In this document: positions 50,571 to 52,758 of the stretch, piece by piece | How positions within the stretch are numbered: the stretch's first letter is position 1 | Layout: the number at the start of each line of letters is the position of its first letter | Source: JBQTIQ01 sp052387955 | GTDB lineage: Bacteria; Actinomycetota; Acidimicrobiia; Acidimicrobiales; JACDCH01 | Assembly (NCBI GenBank): GCA_052387955.1 | Contig: JBQTIQ010000060.1 | Coordinates: 1 to 52,758, forward strand | Reading direction: 5' to 3' | Length of the DNA stretch: 52,758 bases | Notes under the pieces: model-generated | Told to the model about the DNA's origin: nothing | Database searches by the model: none | The model's input: only the letters and a program-made list of their open reading frames with translations | Position numbers and translations under genes: made by a program

Positions 50571-51908
50571 ATGATGGAGCGCCAACAGGACTACGTCCTG
50601 CGCACGGTCGAAGAACGTGGGGTCCGCCACATCTGGCTGTGGTTCACCGACGTGCTGGGCCAGCTCAAGTCGGTGGCCATCTCGCCTGCCGAGCTGGAGA
50701 ACGCGTTCGCCGAAGGCATGCAGTTCGACGGCTCGTCGGTGGACGGCTTCAGCCGGGTGCAGGAGAGCGACGTCCTGGCCATGCCCGACGCCAACACGTT
50801 CGAGCTCCTGCCCTGGGGTACCGACGAGGCGCCGGCAGCGCGGATGTTCTGCGACATTGCTGGGCTCGACGGCAGCCCGTTCGAGGGCGACCCCCGGCAG
50901 GTTCTGCGGCGCAACCTCGACCGCGCCCGCCAGGCCGGCTTCACGTTCTACGCCGCCCCCGAGATGGAGTTCTTCTACTTCGCCGACACCAAGGGCGGGC
51001 CTCCCCTCGAACCCCTCGACCAAGGCTCGTACTTCGACCTCACCACCGCCGATGTCGCCGGCGACCTGCGCCAGAAGACGATCCACCGTCTCGAAGCCAT
51101 GGGCATCCCGGTCGAGTACTCCCACCACGAGGACGCTCCCAGCCAGCACGGCATCAACCTGCGCTACACCGATGCGCTCACGATGGCCGACAACGTCATG
51201 ACGTTTCGCCTCGTGGTCAAAGAAATCGCCCACGAGCACGGCGTGCACGCCACGTTCATGCCCAAACCGCTCGAGCAGGTCCAGGGCTCAGGCATGCACA
51301 CCCATTTCTCGCTCTTCGAGGGCGACACCAATGCCTTCCACGACCCCGGCGACGAGTACGGGCTGTCGCGCATCGCTCGAGGCTTCATCGCCGGCCTCCT
51401 CCATCACGCGCCGGAGATCACCGCCGTCACCAACCAATGGGTCAACTCCTACAAGCGCCTGGTCGCCGGCTTCGAGGCCCCCATTTACATCGCCTGGGCC
51501 CGCAACAACCGATCGGTCGTCGTCAACGTCCCCCATCACAAGAAGGGCAAGATCGAGTCGAGCCGGGTCGAATTCCGCGCCCCTGACCCGGGCTGTAATC
51601 CCTATCTCGCCTTCTCGGTCGTGCTCGCTGCCGGCCTGAAAGGCGTCGAGGAAGGGTACGAGCTCCCACCCGAGACCACCGCCAACCTCTACAGCCTCAC
51701 CGAGGCCGAGCTGCTGGCTGAGGAGATCGCCACGCTGCCGACGTCCCTGGTCGACGCGGTCAAGGTCATGGAGCGCTCCGAGCTGGTGGCCCACGCGCTC
51801 GGCGAGCATGTCTTCACGTGGTTCGCCCGCAACAAGCGCGCTGAATGGCGCGACTACAAGACCCACATCTCCCAGTTCGAGATCGACCGCTACTACCGCA
51901 CGGTGTGA
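50571..51908 (+). CDS. glnA2: Glutamine synthetase-like protein, GlnA2 type
   Basis: A 445-residue GSI-family protein. It starts MMERQQDYVLRTVEERGVRH and has LKSVAISPAELENAFAEGMQ, FDGSSVDGF, APEMEFFYF and MPKPLEQVQGSGMHTHFSLF. It lacks the GSI-beta insertion and resembles mycobacterial GlnA2. Such proteins may be glutamine synthetases or act on other amines. A Tyr (Y374 in NLYSLTEAE) lies where GlnA has its modification site. Starts ATG 50571 and 50574 are equivalent. glnR follows after 12 nt. Confidence 0.93.
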   Translation: MMERQQDYVLRTVEERGVRHIWLWFTDVLGQLKSVAISPAELENAFAEGMQFDGSSVDGFSRVQESDVLAMPDANTFELLPWGTDEAPAARMFCDIAGLDGSPFEGDPRQVLRRNLDRARQAGFTFYAAPEMEFFYFADTKGGPPLEPLDQGSYFDLTTADVAGDLRQKTIHRLEAMGIPVEYSHHEDAPSQHGINLRYTDALTMADNVMTFRLVVKEIAHEHGVHATFMPKPLEQVQGSGMHTHFSLFEGDTNAFHDPGDEYGLSRIARGFIAGLLHHAPEITAVTNQWVNSYKRLVAGFEAPIYIAWARNNRSVVVNVPHHKKGKIESSRVEFRAPDPGCNPYLAFSVVLAAGLKGVEEGYELPPETTANLYSLTEAELLAEEIATLPTSLVDAVKVMERSELVAHALGEHVFTWFARNKRAEWRDYKTHISQFEIDRYYRTV

Positions 51909-51920
51909 GCCAAGGCGACC

Positions 51921-52601
51921 GTGGAACCGCTGCTCCTGTACCCCGATCCGCCGCCGCCGGAGATGGCCCAGGCCCTCGACCTCGGCGGTTACCCGTGGAA
52001 GCCGGTCGCCGACGAGACCTCGGCGGTGCGCTCCGAGCCCGACGACGGCTGGGCCGGTGCGGTGGTGTGCGCCGACCGAGACCCCGAAGGGGCCATCGCG
52101 CTGTGCCGTTCGCTGCGCAAGCGCGACCTGCCCCTCGAACCCCTGCTGCTGCTAGTCACCGGCGCCCAACTGACCGAGCTCGAACTACGAGACGACCTCT
52201 TCGACGATTTCTGCCTGGCGCCGTCGCATCCACGTGAGCTCGAGGCCCGCCTGCGCCACCTGTTCTGGCGCACCGGCCGGGGGAGCCGCCCCGAGCTGGT
52301 CGAGTACGGGGAGCTGGTGCTCAACCTCGAGACCTACCAGGCGGCGTGCGCCGGCCGCCCCCTCGATCTCACATACATGGAGTACGAGCTGCTCAAGTTC
52401 CTGGCGTCGCACCCGGGCAAGGTCTTCACCCGCGAGACGCTGCTCTCACGGGTCTGGGGCTACGAGTACTACGGCGGTGCGCGCACCGTCGACGTCCATA
52501 TCCGGCGCCTCCGGGCCAAGCTCGGCGAAGAGCACGCCAACCTCATACAGACGGTCCGCTCGGTCGGTTACCGCTTCGGGCAGTCCCGCTGGGGGGTGTG
52601 A
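51921..52601 (+). CDS. glnR: GlnR-like orphan response regulator
   Basis: A 226-residue OmpR-family protein. The N-terminal receiver-like part (about 1-115) is degenerate: no clear acidic pocket with a phosphoacceptor Asp and no conserved Lys in the right context. The C-terminal winged helix (about 130-220) has LDLTYMEYELLKFLASHPGK, VFTRETLLSRVWGYEYYGGA and RTVDVHIRRLRAKLG, with VRSVGYRFG at the end. This matches GlnR, the nitrogen regulator of actinobacteria, which works without phosphorylation. GTG 51921, 12 nt after glnA2, suggests co-transcription. Confidence 0.88.
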   Translation: MEPLLLYPDPPPPEMAQALDLGGYPWKPVADETSAVRSEPDDGWAGAVVCADRDPEGAIALCRSLRKRDLPLEPLLLLVTGAQLTELELRDDLFDDFCLAPSHPRELEARLRHLFWRTGRGSRPELVEYGELVLNLETYQAACAGRPLDLTYMEYELLKFLASHPGKVFTRETLLSRVWGYEYYGGARTVDVHIRRLRAKLGEEHANLIQTVRSVGYRFGQSRWGV

Positions 52602-52677
52602 ACGGGCCATTCGGGCGGGCCCGTTCAGGTTCCTAGTGGTCCGTCGCTGAAATAGCAAGGTAGGTTAGGCTGGCGGC

Positions 52678-52758
52678 ATGCCAGTGTTGACTGCACCTGC
52701 GCTGCGGGTGACGAGGAAGCAGCGAGTGGGGCTGGAGCGGTTGGCCAAGTCGTCGTCG
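52678..52758 (+). CDS. IS630-family transposase, N-terminal part, cut by window edge
   Basis: MPVLTAPALRVTRKQRVGLE and RLAKSSS (27 codons, open at the window end) match the N terminus of IS630-type transposases, which begin with a short LTAP-like stretch before a helix-turn-helix. The element's left end should lie near 52636-52677, after the GlnR-like gene; the boundary cannot be fixed from one end. Confidence 0.65.
   Translation, partial: MPVLTAPALRVTRKQRVGLERLAKSSS

Overview
The window is about 52.8 kb of very GC-rich DNA from the chromosome of a high-GC Gram-positive bacterium. GlnE with an adenylylatable GlnA, a GlnR-type orphan regulator, an ECF41 sigma factor, an RsbV/RsbW-type pair and a Tad locus with a sortase all point to Actinobacteria. 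Many genes have a TANNNT box 6-9 nt before the start codon and no Shine-Dalgarno sequence, which is common in this phylum. I lean to class Acidimicrobiia by general resemblance, but that is an inference. Both ends are transposon DNA: an IS21-type transposase start at the left and an IS630-type transposase start at the right.

Region by region. 1-500: IS21 end and the 3' remnant of a gene it cut. 0.7-4.3 kb: a two-component system with a PepSY protein and a lipoprotein, all carrying 11-nt-spaced TGAAC half-sites in their promoters. 4.3-4.7 kb: a gene-free block of dispersed repeats. 4.7-8.8 kb: an overlapping operon of an O-antigen-ligase-like/TPR membrane protein, an ECF sigma factor and its probable membrane partner. 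9-12 kb: a SnoaL-like protein, an SDR, tRNA-Thr(CGT), and an ECF41 sigma factor divergent from a carboxymuconolactone decarboxylase-type gene with a recognisable ECF41 promoter. 12-18.6 kb, all leftward: topA, an MFS transporter, tmk, holB and two small frame-disrupted genes. 18.8-23.6 kb: crotonase, an RsbW/RsbV-like switch with a hypothetical protein, and an MrfA-like helicase.

23.6-30.2 kb, leftward: a Tad pilus operon (tadZ, tadA, tadB, a 31-codon coupling ORF, tadC, flp-like pilin, tadE-like) followed by a class E-like sortase and an Fn3-containing membrane protein. 30.6-32.8 kb: a tiny MKKLL peptide, queA with an SDR, and tRNA-Sec (selC), which implies the organism makes selenoproteins. 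33-39.4 kb: gnd, pgi, an RpoD-family sigma factor, a hypothetical protein and nadE. 39.5-52.6 kb: nitrogen assimilation genes (glnE, glnA, glnII, glnA2, glnR-like) interrupted by a methyltransferase, hypothetical genes, an intact IS1380 element and a VapBC-type module.

Two families of dispersed repeats recur in the gaps. Family A carries a GC hairpin whose stem covaries between copies, and several copies start at or next to a stop codon; one supplies the last 12 codons and stop of the histidine kinase. Family B carries a core repeated three times in front of the ligase gene. Between glnII and glnA2 lies a four-box array with 11-nt spacing that fits GlnR operators, 1.4 kb from a glnR-like gene.
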